A stretch of 64,000 bases of DNA from Verminephrobacter aporrectodeae subsp. tuberculatae At4. GTDB taxonomy: Bacteria; Pseudomonadota; Gammaproteobacteria; Burkholderiales; Burkholderiaceae_C. The stretch lies in the NCBI RefSeq assembly GCF_000193225.1, contig NZ_AFAL01000350.1:1-64000 (forward strand), in the 5' to 3' direction. A model generated the notes under the pieces. That model worked only from the letters and a program-made list of their open reading frames with translations. It was not told the DNA's origin and searched no databases. The translations under genes and the position numbers were made by a program. This document shows, piece after piece, positions 30,912 to 39,638 of the stretch (positions are counted from its first letter, which is position 1; every line of letters starts with the position of its first letter).

Positions 30912-33161
30912 TCAGTCCAGGACCTGCCTGGACGCCGCGTCGTCGTCGGGCTGCTGCAAGGGCAACGGCTGTTGGTGCTGTTGCTCCACCGGCTGGCGCC
31001 CCGCGTCACGCCCCTGGTGGCGCGGCTCGCGCTCGGCAAACGCAGGGCGGTCGCCGCTGCCCCCGGCGGGGCGCTCGGCGAGCACCTTCATCGACAGCTT
31101 GATGCGGCCCTTTTCGTCGGTCTCCATGACCTTGACCTTCACGACCTGGCCCTCGCTCAGGTAGTCGGAGACCCGCTCGACGCGCTCGTGCGCGATCTGG
31201 CTGATGTGCAGCAGACCGTCCTTGCCGGGCAGCAGATTGACCAGCGCGCCGAAGTCCAGAATCTTCGTCACCGCGCCCTCGTAGATCTTGCCGATCTCGA
31301 CCTCGGCCGTGATCTGCTCGATGCGGCGCTTGGCCTCGTCGGCCTGGGCGGCCTGCGTCGCGGCGATGGTGATCGTTCCGTCCTCGCCGATGTCGATCTG
31401 GCAACCGGTCTCCTCGGTCAGCGCGCGGATCACCGCACCGCCCTTGCCGATCACGTCGCGGATCTTCTCGGGGTTGATCTTCATCGTGTAGAGCTTGGGC
31501 GCGAAGTGCGACACCTCGGCCTTGGACTCGCCCATGGCCTCCTGCATCTTGCCCAGGATATGCATGCGCGCCTCCTTGGCCTGCGCCAGAGCCACCTGCA
31601 TGATCTCCCGGGTGATTCCCTGGATCTTGATGTCCATCTGCAAGGCGGTGATTCCCTCGGTCGTGCCGGCGACCTTGAAGTCCATGTCGCCCAGATGGTC
31701 CTCGTCGCCGAGGATGTCGGTGAGGACGGCAAAGCGGTTGCCGTCCTTGATCAGGCCCATGGCGATGCCCGCGACATGCGCCTTCAGCGGCACGCCTGCG
31801 TCCATCAGCGACAGGCAGCCGCCGCAGACCGAGGCCATCGACGAGGAGCCGTTGGACTCGGTGATCTCCGAGACCACGCGCAGGGTGTAGGGGAACTCTT
31901 CCTTGCTCGGCAGCACGGCCGCCAGCGCGCGCTTGGCCAGACGGCCGTGGCCGATTTCGCGGCGCTTGGTCGAACCCATGCGGCCCACCTCGCCGGTGGC
32001 GAAAGGCGGCATGTTGTAGTGCAGCATGAAGCGGTCCTCGTACTCGCCCGCGAGCGCGTCGATGCGCTGCGCGTCGCGCTCGGTGCCCAGCGTGGTCACC
32101 ACCAGCGCCTGCGTTTCGCCGCGCGTGAACAGCGCCGAGCCATGCGCGCGGGGCAGCACGCCGCTGCGGATTTCGATGGCGCGCACGGTGCGCGTGTCGC
32201 GGCCGTCGATGCGCGGCTCGCCCGCCAGGATCTGGCTGCGGACGATTCCGGCCTCGATGTCGAACAGCATGCCCTCGACCTTCGTGGCGTCGAACCCCAG
32301 GCCCCCGGCCGCGAGGTCCGAGAGAACCGCGGCGTAGGCTTCGCGGCAGGCCTGCGTGCGCGCCTGCTTGTTGCGCAGCTGGTACGCGGCGCGCAGCCGG
32401 TCGTTGGCCAGCGCCGTGACCTTGGCGATCAGGGCCTCGTCACGGGCGGGTGCCGCCCACTGCCACACGGGCTTGCCGGCCTCCCGCACCAAATCGTGGA
32501 TCGCGTCGATCACCACCTTGCCCTGCGCATGGCCGAACACCACGGCGCCGAGCATGATTTCTTCGGGCAACTGCCGGGCCTCGGATTCGACCATCAGCAC
32601 GGCGGCCTCAGTGCCGGCGACGACCAGGTCCAACTGCGAGTTCTTGCGCGCCGTCGGGCCCGGGTTGAGCCGGTACTCACCGTCGATATAACCCACGCGC
32701 GCGGCGCCGATGGGGCCGTTGAACGGAATGCCCGAAATGGCCAAGGCCGCGCTGCTGGCGATGAGCGCGGCGATGTCGGCGTCCACCTCGGGGTTCAGCG
32801 ACAGGGTGTGGATGACCACATGCACTTCGTTGAGAAAGCCCTCGGGGAACAGCGGACGGATCGGGCGGTCGATGAGCCGGCTGGTCAGCGTCTCGTGTTC
32901 GCTGGGCTTGGCTTCGCGCTTGAAGAAGCTGCCGGGGATCTTGCCCGCTGCGTAAGTCTTCTCGATGTAGTCCACGGTCAGCGGGAAAAAATCCTGGCCG
33001 GGCTTGGCCGACCTGGACGCGACCACGGTGGCCAGCACCACGGTGTCGTCGATAGCCACCAGCACCGCGCCAGAGGCCTGGCGGGCGATTTCGCCGGTCT
33101 CCATGACGACGGTCTTGTCGCCCCATTGGAAGGTCTTGCTGACTTTGTTGAAAATACCCAT
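30912..33161 (-). CDS. pnp: polyribonucleotide nucleotidyltransferase (PNPase)
   Basis: PNPase degrades RNA phosphorolytically from the 3' end. The 749-residue protein has two RNase PH domains (N-terminal with [20 protein letters not shown], second with [21 protein letters not shown]), a KH domain ([20 protein letters not shown], about 555-575) and an S1 domain ([26 protein letters not shown] in two parts, about 620-690). The C-terminal tail is Gln- and Asp-rich and less conserved. It follows rpsO with a terminator and a long stem-loop between them, as in many proteobacteria. Confidence 0.97.
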   Translation of the reverse strand: MGIFNKVSKTFQWGDKTVVMETGEIARQASGAVLVAIDDTVVLATVVASRSAKPGQDFFPLTVDYIEKTYAAGKIPGSFFKREAKPSEHETLTSRLIDRPIRPLFPEGFLNEVHVVIHTLSLNPEVDADIAALIASSAALAISGIPFNGPIGAARVGYIDGEYRLNPGPTARKNSQLDLVVAGTEAAVLMVESEARQLPEEIMLGAVVFGHAQGKVVIDAIHDLVREAGKPVWQWAAPARDEALIAKVTALANDRLRAAYQLRNKQARTQACREAYAAVLSDLAAGGLGFDATKVEGMLFDIEAGIVRSQILAGEPRIDGRDTRTVRAIEIRSGVLPRAHGSALFTRGETQALVVTTLGTERDAQRIDALAGEYEDRFMLHYNMPPFATGEVGRMGSTKRREIGHGRLAKRALAAVLPSKEEFPYTLRVVSEITESNGSSSMASVCGGCLSLMDAGVPLKAHVAGIAMGLIKDGNRFAVLTDILGDEDHLGDMDFKVAGTTEGITALQMDIKIQGITREIMQVALAQAKEARMHILGKMQEAMGESKAEVSHFAPKLYTMKINPEKIRDVIGKGGAVIRALTEETGCQIDIGEDGTITIAATQAAQADEAKRRIEQITAEVEIGKIYEGAVTKILDFGALVNLLPGKDGLLHISQIAHERVERVSDYLSEGQVVKVKVMETDEKGRIKLSMKVLAERPAGGSGDRPAFAEREPRHQGRDAGRQPVEQQHQQPLPLQQPDDDAASRQVLD

Positions 33162-33234
33162 GTCGAACTCCTGTTGTAATGGCTGGCAGCACGCTGCCGG
33201 ATGGTCTTCGAGGGCAATTCACAGAACACGATGC

Positions 33235-33279
33235 CATTCCAGTGGAACTGCCACCGGGGGCGCCAAGCCCATTGGAATG
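33235..33279 (-). other. long stem-loop in rpsO-pnp spacer, probable RNase III processing site
   Basis: CATTCCAGTGG (33235-33245) pairs with CCATTGGAATG (33269-33279) with one mismatch in 11, and the inner part can extend the stem through GCC/GGC pairs. It lies about 75 bases upstream of pnp in the transcript. In E. coli RNase III cuts a hairpin at this place and PNPase then represses its own mRNA. The role here is inferred from position. Confidence 0.5.
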
Positions 33280-33312
33280 ACACAGCTTCGCTCTGTTTCG
33301 CAGCCCCGAAGC

Positions 33313-33341
33313 AAAAAACGCCTGAGAGCGGCCCCAGGCGT
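33313..33341 (-). terminator. rho-independent terminator after rpsO
   Basis: On the minus strand ACGCCTG and CAGGCGT form a 7-bp stem followed by six T. It lies just after the rpsO stop and before pnp, so pnp is expressed by read-through or from its own promoter. Confidence 0.85.
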
Positions 33342-33358
33342 CTTTGTGCAGGGAAGTA

Positions 33359-33625
33359 TTACTTGCGCAACCCCAGCTTGGCGATCAGGGCGGTGTAACG
33401 GTCTGCGTCCCGGGCCTTGAGGTAGTCGAGCAGCTTGCGCCGGCGGCTGACCATGCGCAGCAGGCCGCGGCGACCATGGTGGTCCTTGGCGTTCGCCTTG
33501 AAATGCGGGGTCAGCTCGTTGATGCGGGCAGTCAGCAGGGCCACCTGCACTTCCGGGCTACCGGTGTCGTTGGCCGAGCGGGCGTTCGCCTTGACGACCT
33601 CGGCCTTGATGGAGGATGCGATCAT
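33359..33625 (-). CDS. rpsO: 30S ribosomal protein S15
   Basis: S15 binds 16S rRNA early in small-subunit assembly. The 88-residue protein from ATG 33625 has the conserved [41 protein letters not shown] and ends in GLRK. The longer open frame upstream has no homology. It is the first gene of the rpsO-pnp-qor-tpiA-secG-nuo strand run and is divergent from the transposase fragment. Confidence 0.98.
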   Translation of the reverse strand: MIASSIKAEVVKANARSANDTGSPEVQVALLTARINELTPHFKANAKDHHGRRGLLRMVSRRRKLLDYLKARDADRYTALIAKLGLRK

Positions 33626-33840
33626 GATTTTCCTTGGAATGGAGCGGCCCGCCGCTGACGACAGACCACGGTTTTGACTTGCGCCAGCAGTTGGAACGGC
33701 CGCCGGCGTGCGTTTTGCACCATGCAAAACCGGCGAATTATAGCCCGAGCCGATTCTGAGCCGCTGCGAGCCTTGTCCAACGTGGTGAATCTGAAGGGGC
33801 GGTTCCAGGCCCCGAGCGAGGGTGGGTTGATCATCAGGAA

Positions 33841-34185
33841 ATGGTGGTCAACATGGACGAGACGCGGCGCACGACGATCGCGCAAATTGAGCAGTTTTTG
33901 GTCGCCAGCGCGGTGGTGCAATTCACCCCCAGCCAGGACGATGAGGAGCGCTACGCACACATCAGCCGGGTGCTCAAACGCTTTGACTATTCCTGCGCCT
34001 CGGCAAGGCCGACAAAGGGGTGCTGCTGCGCTACCTGGGCCACACCAGCGGCTACAGCCGCCAGCAGCTCACGCGGCTGGTCTCCCGCTGGCAGAGCAAC
34101 CGCCTGGCACCTACCCCACTGGTCAAGCGCTACATGGCTCCAAACGCCCCGTTTGCACGCAAGTACACCAGCGCCGATATGTATA
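33841..34185 (+). pseudogene. N-terminal fragment of an integrase-core transposase, frameshifted
   Basis: Two partial frames together resemble the N-terminus of a large integrase-catalytic-type transposase found in several Burkholderiales: IAQIEQFLVASAVVQF and YAHISRVLKRFDY in one frame, then GKADKGVLLRYLGHTSGYSR and QQLTRLVSRWQSNRLAPTPL with FARKYTSADM in the next. The frame changes at about 33994-33998, where one base seems missing. After about 34185 the resemblance stops, and the catalytic domain is absent. No terminal inverted repeats were recognised. It is a dead remnant between rpsO and the aroG leader. Confidence 0.6.
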
Positions 34186-34344
34186 TTTGCCATCGCCATT
34201 GGTTGCCGCATGCATGTGGAACTGGAAGCGGCGTAATCCGTGCTCAGGCGGCTATGGACGACTGACGGGCGTTGCATGGCCTTGGCACCAACTGTTTCCA
34301 CTGGTTCGTGCCGCCCGGCGCGCAGCTGTGCTACATTGCCCGCC

Positions 34345-34401
34345 ATGCAAGCGCACGGCAGGTCTTACTTCTGGTCCTTTATCTCGCCCCCCGGCGGATG
34401 A
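34345..34401 (+). CDS. putative aroG leader peptide rich in aromatic residues
   Basis: An 18-residue frame reads MQAHGRSYFWSFISPPGG. Codons 8, 9, 10 and 12 are Tyr, Phe, Trp and Phe, the very end products that DAHP synthase leads to. The frame ends just inside a sequence (CGGCGG, 34392-34397) that can compete with the downstream terminator. This is the arrangement of trp- and phe-type attenuators. The weak point is that no good ribosome-binding site precedes the ATG. It is located 178 bases before the aroG start. Confidence 0.6.
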   Translation: MQAHGRSYFWSFISPPGG

Positions 34402-34471
34402 GAGGCGCGCGCGCAAGCAGACACGAGCTCCCCCTACCAACCGCCGACGCTCCCGGGCCCGGCGGTTTTTT
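34392..34471 (+). promoter_or_regulatory. transcription attenuator upstream of aroG
   Basis: AACCGCCG (34439-34446) pairs with CGGCGGTT (34460-34467) and is followed by six T (34466-34471), forming a terminator. The same CCGCCG (34441-34446) can instead pair with CGGCGG at 34392-34397, inside the last codons of the leader peptide. A ribosome stalled at the Tyr-Phe-Trp-Ser-Phe codons (34366-34380) would leave 34392-34397 free and favour the antiterminator; one reaching the stop codon (34399-34401) would cover it and allow termination. The mutually exclusive pairings are visible in the sequence; the mechanism is inferred. Confidence 0.7.
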
Positions 34472-34522
34472 CGTTTTTCAGCCCTTCCGCTCTCATTCAT
34501 CACGTCTCCACGAGGAAGCCCC

Positions 34523-35643
34523 ATGACGGCCCAAGCCACCCCTCCAGCGATGCCTGGTACCGCAGCGTCGAGAAAACCAGCCAGACCGACGACGAACGCA
34601 TCAAGGACATCACCGTGCTGCCCCCTCCAGAGCATCTGATCCGCTTTTTCCCGATCCGCGCAACGCCGGTCGAGACGCTGATCACCCAGACCCGCAAAAG
34701 CATCCACCACATCATGGCGGGCAAGGACGACAGGCTGTTGATCGTCATCGGTCCCTGCTCGATCCACGATCCGGCGGCCGCACTCGAATACGCACGCCGC
34801 CTCGCGGCAGCGCGTGCGCAGTACGCCGACACCCTGGAAATCGTGATGCGCGTGTACTTTGAAAAGCCGCGCACCACGGTGGGCTGGAAGGGGCTCATCA
34901 ACGACCCCTACCTGGACGAGAGCTACCGCATCGACGAGGGCCTGCGCATTGCGCGCCAACTGCTCATCGAGATCAACCGCCTGGGCGTTCCGGCCGGCAG
35001 CGAGTTTCTGGACGTGATCTCGCCGCAATACATCGGTGATTTGATCAGCTGGGGCGCGATCGGCGCGCGCACCACCGAAAGCCAGGTGCACCGCGAGCTG
35101 GCCTCGGGCCTGTCCGCGCCCATCGGCTTCAAGAACGGCACCGACGGCAACATCCGCATCGCCACCGACGCCATACAGTCGGCGGGCCGGGGGCACCACT
35201 TCCTGTCGGTGCACAAGAATGGCCAGGTGGCCATCGTCAACACCAAGGGCAACAAGGACTGCCACGTCATCCTGCGCGGCGGCAAAGTCCCGAACTACGA
35301 TGCCGCGAGCGTCGCCGCCGCCTGCAAGGACCTGCAGGCCGCCAAGCTGCCCGCCACGTTGATGGTCGATTGCAGCCATGCGAACAGCAGCAAGCAGCAT
35401 GAAAAGCAGCTCGACGTGGCACGCGACGTCGCGGCGCAACTTGCAGGAGGATCGCGCAGCGTCTTCGGCCTGATGATCGAAAGCCACCTGAACGCGGGGG
35501 CCCAGAAATTCACGCCGGGCAAGGATCTGCCGGTCACGCTCGAATACGGCAAGAGCATTACCGACGCCTGCCTGGGTTGGGACGATTCACTGCGGGCCCT
35601 GGCGGATCTGGCGCACGCCGTGCAGGCGCGTCGCGCACGCTGA
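34523..35643 (+). CDS. aroG: 3-deoxy-7-phosphoheptulonate (DAHP) synthase, class I (frameshifted near the start)
   Basis: DAHP synthase joins phosphoenolpyruvate and erythrose-4-phosphate, the first step of aromatic amino-acid synthesis. ATG 34523, preceded by GAGGAA, opens MTAQATPP, but the conserved SDAWYRSVEKTSQTDDERIK is in the next frame and continues through LPPPEHLIRFFPI to the stop. One base appears missing at 34541-34546. Restoring it gives 373 residues, normal for AroG/AroF/AroH. Core motifs include LIVIGPCSIHD, FEKPRTTVGWKGLINDP, GARTTESQ and VDCSHANSSK. An attenuator with aromatic codons lies upstream. Without correction, translation could only begin later, for example at 34615, losing the N-terminal arm. 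Confidence 0.92.
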
Positions 35644-35708
35644 GCGCTTGGACTGTGCCGCTGACGGGGTGACCGGGTGGCCGCCGCACGGGTGCTTGGG
35701 CGCGGCAT

Positions 35709-36503
35709 TCAGCCCTGGCGATCCCAGTCAAAGCGCAGGGGTTCGCGGGCCTGGAACCGGGCCACGGCCTGCTGGTGGTAGTCGGTGCTGTGGGCCACCG
35801 TCTGGGCGTAGGCCTCCATCTCGGCCATGGCGTGGGCGTCAAGCTGGAAAGCCTGGTTCATGATTGACTTGGCCATTCCCAGGGCCGCCGTGGAGGCGTC
35901 GGCAAAGCGCGCAGCGAGCGCGCGCGCCCGGGTTTGCAACTGCGCCTCGGGGACGATGTCGTACACGATGCCCAGCGCACGCGCTTCCTCGGCCGCCATG
36001 GTGCGCGCGGTGAACACCAGTTCCTTCGCGCGCTGCAGGCCCACGATGCGCGGCAGCAACTGCATGGCGCCGAGGTCGGGGACGAGCCCGATGCGACCGA
36101 ACACGGCGCAAAAGCGCGCGCGTGGCGTGGCCAGAATGAAATCAGCGGCCAGCGCCAGGCTGAACCCGGCGCCAAAGGCCGGACCGTCAACGGCGGCAAT
36201 GACGGGTTTTTCCATATTCATCAGTTCGGGGAGCCAGCGGTGCAGTTGCCGGATGCGCTCGCGCCAGGCCATGCCGCCCTGCGTGGCGTCGAGCATCTGG
36301 GTAATGTCGCCGCCGGAGCAGAAAGCGCTCCCCGCGCCGCTGAGCAGCACGGCGTGCACGGTGTCGGCGTCGCGCACCCGGGCAATCGCTGCGGCCAGTT
36401 CCTCGCGCATCTGCTGGCTCAGGGCGTTGCGCGTCCGGGGGCAGTTCAGGGTGATTTGGGCAATGCCCTCGGAGCAATCGAGCAGGACGGCGGCTTCGGT
36501 CAT
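35709..36503 (-). CDS. enoyl-CoA hydratase/isomerase family protein
   Basis: This 264-residue crotonase-fold protein probably hydrates or isomerises an enoyl-CoA. It has the oxyanion-hole segments SGAGSAFCSGGDITQML (about 55-71) and VDGPAFGAGFSLALAADF (about 104-121), and the region GRIGLVPDLGAMQLLPRIVG, where many hydratases carry a catalytic glutamate; here the second position reads Asp in PDLGA, as in PaaG-like members. So the exact reaction (beta-oxidation, phenylacetate or other) is uncertain. It is convergent with aroG and has no operon partner. Confidence 0.85.
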   Translation of the reverse strand: MTEAAVLLDCSEGIAQITLNCPRTRNALSQQMREELAAAIARVRDADTVHAVLLSGAGSAFCSGGDITQMLDATQGGMAWRERIRQLHRWLPELMNMEKPVIAAVDGPAFGAGFSLALAADFILATPRARFCAVFGRIGLVPDLGAMQLLPRIVGLQRAKELVFTARTMAAEEARALGIVYDIVPEAQLQTRARALAARFADASTAALGMAKSIMNQAFQLDAHAMAEMEAYAQTVAHSTDYHQQAVARFQAREPLRFDWDRQG

Positions 36504-36958
36504 CGGGATTCATTCCAACAAGAATGGCGCGCGGTAGCCCGGTAGTCGATTGGCGTGCTGCGCGGGAGGGCAGGGGCCCGGATGGGCTCAGATCGGGTTC
36601 TGACCGAACAACGTCGGCCGGACTCGGGCACCTCATCCTATGCGACCATGACCCATGCGGGCATCGGGCATACCGCCACGCGGACCTGCATGCCGGATGC
36701 TGCGACGGCATCCGATAATGGGGGCCGCCGATTGGTCGCAAATTCTTTGCGTCTGTGTTCTTCGGACTCGGGCTGACAGCGCTTGCGGGAACTCAAGCAG
36801 CGGCCGGCCTGTCGTAGCCGATGTGCGGTCAGCGCAGCCACCGGCCGGCCTGGACGGTGCTACCTGCGGTTATCGCCGCCCTGCAGAACAGGGGCCGGGC
36901 ATCGTTGACAATGCTGCGCTGCGCAAAAATTCCAAGACCCTTCCGCAACGACTCTTCC
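36504..36958. other. 455-bp intergenic region upstream of tolQ
   Basis: No gene is recognised. An exact inverted repeat GGATGC/GCATCC (36695-36713) and a direct repeat of CGGCCGGCCTG (36801-36811 and 36842-36852) are present. A TTGACA (36905-36910) about 50 bases before tolQ could be a -35 box, but its -10 is poor. ybgC, which commonly precedes tolQ, is not here. Confidence 0.4.
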
Positions 36959-37651
36959 ATGAACTCCCCAAACATGTCCATCGTCTCTCTGGTGCTGCAC
37001 GCCAGCTGGGTGGTGCAACTCGTCATGCTGCTGCTGCTGGGCGTATCCGTCGCCAGCTGGGCGGCGATTTTCCGCAAGCTGTTTTCCTTGAAGCGCGTGA
37101 AGGCGCTGAACGAAGATTTCGAGCGCGAATTTTGGTCCGGCACCAGCCTCAATGAGCTGTACGCCGGCGCCGCCCGAAACGCCGCACGGATCGGCCCCAT
37201 GGAACGCATCTTTGCCAGCGGAATGCGCGAGTACCAGAAGCTGCGCGAGCGCCGCATCATGGACTCGGGAACCCTGCTTGACGGCACGCGCCGCGCCATG
37301 CGCGCGAGCTTCCAGCGCGAGATGGACATGGTCGAATCCAGCCTGTCGTTCCTCGCCTCCGTGGGCTCGGTGTCTCCGTATGTGGGTCTGTTTGGCACGG
37401 TTTGGGGCATCATGCACGCCTTCACGGGCCTGGCCGGAATGGAGCAGGTGACGCTGGCCACCGTGGCCCCCGGGATTGCCGAGGCGCTGGTGGCCACGGC
37501 CCTCGGCCTGTTTTCCGCGATCCCGGCCGTGATTGCGTACAACCGCTTTGCGCGTGACATCGACCGCGTGGCCACGCACCAGGAGACCTTCATCGAGGAG
37601 TTCTCCAACATCTTGCAGCGCAATCTGGGCGCGCAGCCCGCACACCACTGA
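36959..37651 (+). CDS. tolQ: Tol-Pal system proton channel subunit TolQ
   Basis: TolQ is the pentameric inner-membrane motor protein that, with TolR, uses the proton motive force to drive TolA during cell constriction. The 230-residue protein has three helices (about 15-37, 138-160 and 175-195) with VGLFGTVWGIMHAFTGL and the proton-path region ALVATALGLFSAIPAVIAYN. It starts MNSPNMSIVSLVLHASWVVQ; ATG 36974 is an alternative start. ExbB is the main alternative, but the TolA-type coiled-coil protein downstream favours TolQ. Confidence 0.92.
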   Translation: MNSPNMSIVSLVLHASWVVQLVMLLLLGVSVASWAAIFRKLFSLKRVKALNEDFEREFWSGTSLNELYAGAARNAARIGPMERIFASGMREYQKLRERRIMDSGTLLDGTRRAMRASFQREMDMVESSLSFLASVGSVSPYVGLFGTVWGIMHAFTGLAGMEQVTLATVAPGIAEALVATALGLFSAIPAVIAYNRFARDIDRVATHQETFIEEFSNILQRNLGAQPAHH

Positions 37652-37667
37652 CTCTGAAGGAACCCGT

Positions 37668-38096
37668 ATGCGGACCATGTCCACCACGGCGTCGCGCAGT
37701 CGCCGCACGATCAACGAAATCAACATGGTGCCGTTCATCGACGTGATGCTGGTGCTGCTCATCATCTTCATGGTGACGGCGCCCATGCTCACGCCGGGAA
37801 CGATCGACCTGCCCCGCGTGCGCAAGAAGAGCCAAGACCTGCCCCGGGTGATGGCGCAGGTCATTGTCCAGAAGGACGGCTCGCTCCAGTTCAAGACGCC
37901 CGAGGCCAGCGTCAGCCTGAGCCGGCGTGAAATCGGTGACGCAGCGCTCCGCTGGCAAAAAAGCCGGGGGCAGGACGGCGCGGTGCTCATCAGCGCCGAC
38001 AAGGGCGTGCCCTACGAAACGGTGGTCCAGGCCCTGGACGCGCTGCACCAGGCGGGCGTGCAGCGCGTCGGTCTGTCCGTCAGACAAGGTGTCTGA
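37668..38096 (+). CDS. tolR: Tol-Pal system protein TolR
   Basis: TolR is the partner of TolQ, with one N-terminal helix carrying the proton-binding aspartate in NMVPFIDVMLVLLIIFMVTAP (Asp at about residue 27) and a periplasmic domain (about 50-142). The start at ATG 37668 has a GAAGGA site 6 bases upstream. It follows tolQ after 16 bases. The periplasmic part ends with YETVVQALDALHQAGVQRVG, typical of the ExbD/TolR family. Confidence 0.94.
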   Translation: MRTMSTTASRSRRTINEINMVPFIDVMLVLLIIFMVTAPMLTPGTIDLPRVRKKSQDLPRVMAQVIVQKDGSLQFKTPEASVSLSRREIGDAALRWQKSRGQDGAVLISADKGVPYETVVQALDALHQAGVQRVGLSVRQGV

Positions 38097-38127
38097 ACCG
38101 AACCCGCCCCGCGTGAATCAGACGCCC

Positions 38128-38987
38128 ATGCACGCGCACGACGACCACGACCAATTTGCCCCGCCCCGCGCGCCTGCGCGCCTGCGCGCCATCGTGCTCG
38201 CGGTGCTGGTCCACGCGGTGTTGATCGGCGCACTGACCTGGGGGGTGCATTGGAAGAACAGCGCTGACACGCCTGCGGTGGAGGCGCAGCTGTGGGCCGT
38301 CGTGCCCGAACACGGCGCCGCACCTGCACCGCAGCCGGTCACGCCACCGCCGCAGCCGCAACCGGTTACGCCCCCCCTCCGCCGCCGCGTGCCGAGGAAG
38401 AGCCCGACACCCGCGTGGCCGACATGGCCATCGAACGCGAGAAAAAGCGCTTGGAACAGGAGCGCAAACGCAAGGAGGAAGAGCGGCGCAACCGCCTGGA
38501 GCAGGAAGAGCGTCAGCAAAAAGCGCAGCGCGAGCAGCAGCTTGCCGAGCAAAAAAAGGCCGAGCAGGACAAGCAAAAGAAACTCGTCGAGGACCGGCGC
38601 AAGGCCGAGGCGGAGGCCAGACAGCTGGCCGAACTGCGCGAAGCCAACCTGCGCCGCATTCAGGGCATGGCGGCGGGCACCACCGGCAGTGCCCAGCGCA
38701 GCGCGGGGCCTTCGGGCAGCTATGGCGATAAGGTGGCCGCCAAGGTCAAGTCGAACATCGTGTACCCCGACGCGCTCTCGGGAAACCCGCGCGCGGTGGT
38801 TGAGGTGCGGGCCGCCCCCGAGGGCAGCATCGTGGGCAAGCGCCTGATTCAGTCCAGCGGCAACAAGGCCTGGGACGAGGCCGTGCTGCGCGCGCTCGAC
38901 AAGACCGAGACGCTACCGCGTGATGTGGATGGGCGGGTTCCCCCTGCGCTGGAAATCGGCTTCCAACCCCGGGATTCCCGAGATTGA
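38128..38987 (+). CDS. tolA: TolA, TonB-like energy transducer (frameshifted in a C-run)
   Basis: TolA spans the periplasm between TolQR and the outer membrane. The N-terminal part in one frame has a single membrane helix (LRAIVLAVLVHAVLIGALTW, about 22-41) and a Pro-rich segment. From about codon 83 the continuation is in the next frame: RAEEEPDTRVADMAIEREKK, a long Lys/Glu/Arg coiled coil, then the TonB-like C-terminal domain (YGDKVAAKVKSNIVYPD, PRAVVEVRAAPEGSI). The switch lies in a run of seven C at 38371-38377; eight would restore a 286-residue TolA. GTG 38113 is an alternative start. tolB and pal do not follow. Confidence 0.88.
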
Positions 38988-39042
38988 GCCGGAGGCGCTA
39001 CCGTGCATGAGCCGGAGCGCTGCGGCGGGAATCAAAGATCAA

Positions 39043-39120
39043 TGGTCGGCGTGGCGGGATTCGAACTCGCGACCCCTTGCACCCCATGCAAGTGCGCTAC
39101 CAGGCTGCGCTACACGCCGA
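39043..39120 (-). tRNA. tRNA-Pro(GGG), with an 8-base T-loop
   Basis: The minus strand has acceptor stem CGGCGTG/CACGCCG, an encoded CCA, a normal D-arm and the anticodon stem-loop CTTGC-ATGGGGT-GCAAG giving GGG. The T-loop reads TTCGAAAT, one base longer than the normal seven, and the T-stem GCGAG/CCCGC has one mismatch, so the molecule is 78 rather than 77 bases. This could be one more sequencing indel or real damage. It is 11 bases downstream of the merR-type gene on the same strand. Confidence 0.88.
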
Positions 39121-39131
39121 AAGAGGGTGGA

Positions 39132-39563
39132 TTATAGGCAGAAAAATCCCCCGTCCGGATCCAACAGTGCACGAATTTCAAATAACTCCTTGCGCACTGC
39201 ATCCGCGTCCAGCGGGCCACCCTGGGCATCGGTGCCTGGCGCGCACAGACTCTCCTCCGGCGTTCCGGGTGCTTGCGCATCGGGCGCCGCGGCATCGAAC
39301 CCGTCGGGCTCCTGCTCTTGCAGGCGATTGCGCGCCCCGTTGATGGTGAAGCCCTGCTCGTACAGCAGGTTCCGGATGCGGCGAATCATGAGCACTTCAT
39401 GGTGCTGGTAGTAGCGCCGGTTGCCACGGCGCTTCATGGGGCGCAGTTGGGTGAACTCCTGCTCCCAGTAACGCAGGACATGGGGCTTGACGCCGCACAG
39501 CTGCGCCACCTCACCAATCGTGAAGTAGCGCTTGGCCGGGATCGAGGGAAAGGGTGTGTCCAT
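39132..39563 (-). CDS. MerR-family transcriptional regulator next to ihfA
   Basis: The 143-residue protein has an N-terminal MerR helix-turn-helix (YFTIGEVAQLCGVKPHVLRYWE, about 13-34) followed by the second wing NRRYYQHHEVLMIRRIRNLL. The C-terminal half is Ala/Pro/Asp-rich and has no metal-binding cysteines of the classic MerR type. A MerR-type gene directly downstream of ihfA is standard in betaproteobacteria, but its target is unknown to me. Confidence 0.9.
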   Translation of the reverse strand: MDTPFPSIPAKRYFTIGEVAQLCGVKPHVLRYWEQEFTQLRPMKRRGNRRYYQHHEVLMIRRIRNLLYEQGFTINGARNRLQEQEPDGFDAAAPDAQAPGTPEESLCAPGTDAQGGPLDADAVRKELFEIRALLDPDGGFFCL

Positions 39564-39638
39564 GGGGTGCTGGATTCAGCAAGTCAAGCAGAAAAAACCG
39601 GCAAGCGTACCGCAGACGCACGGGGCTACGCAATGCAT

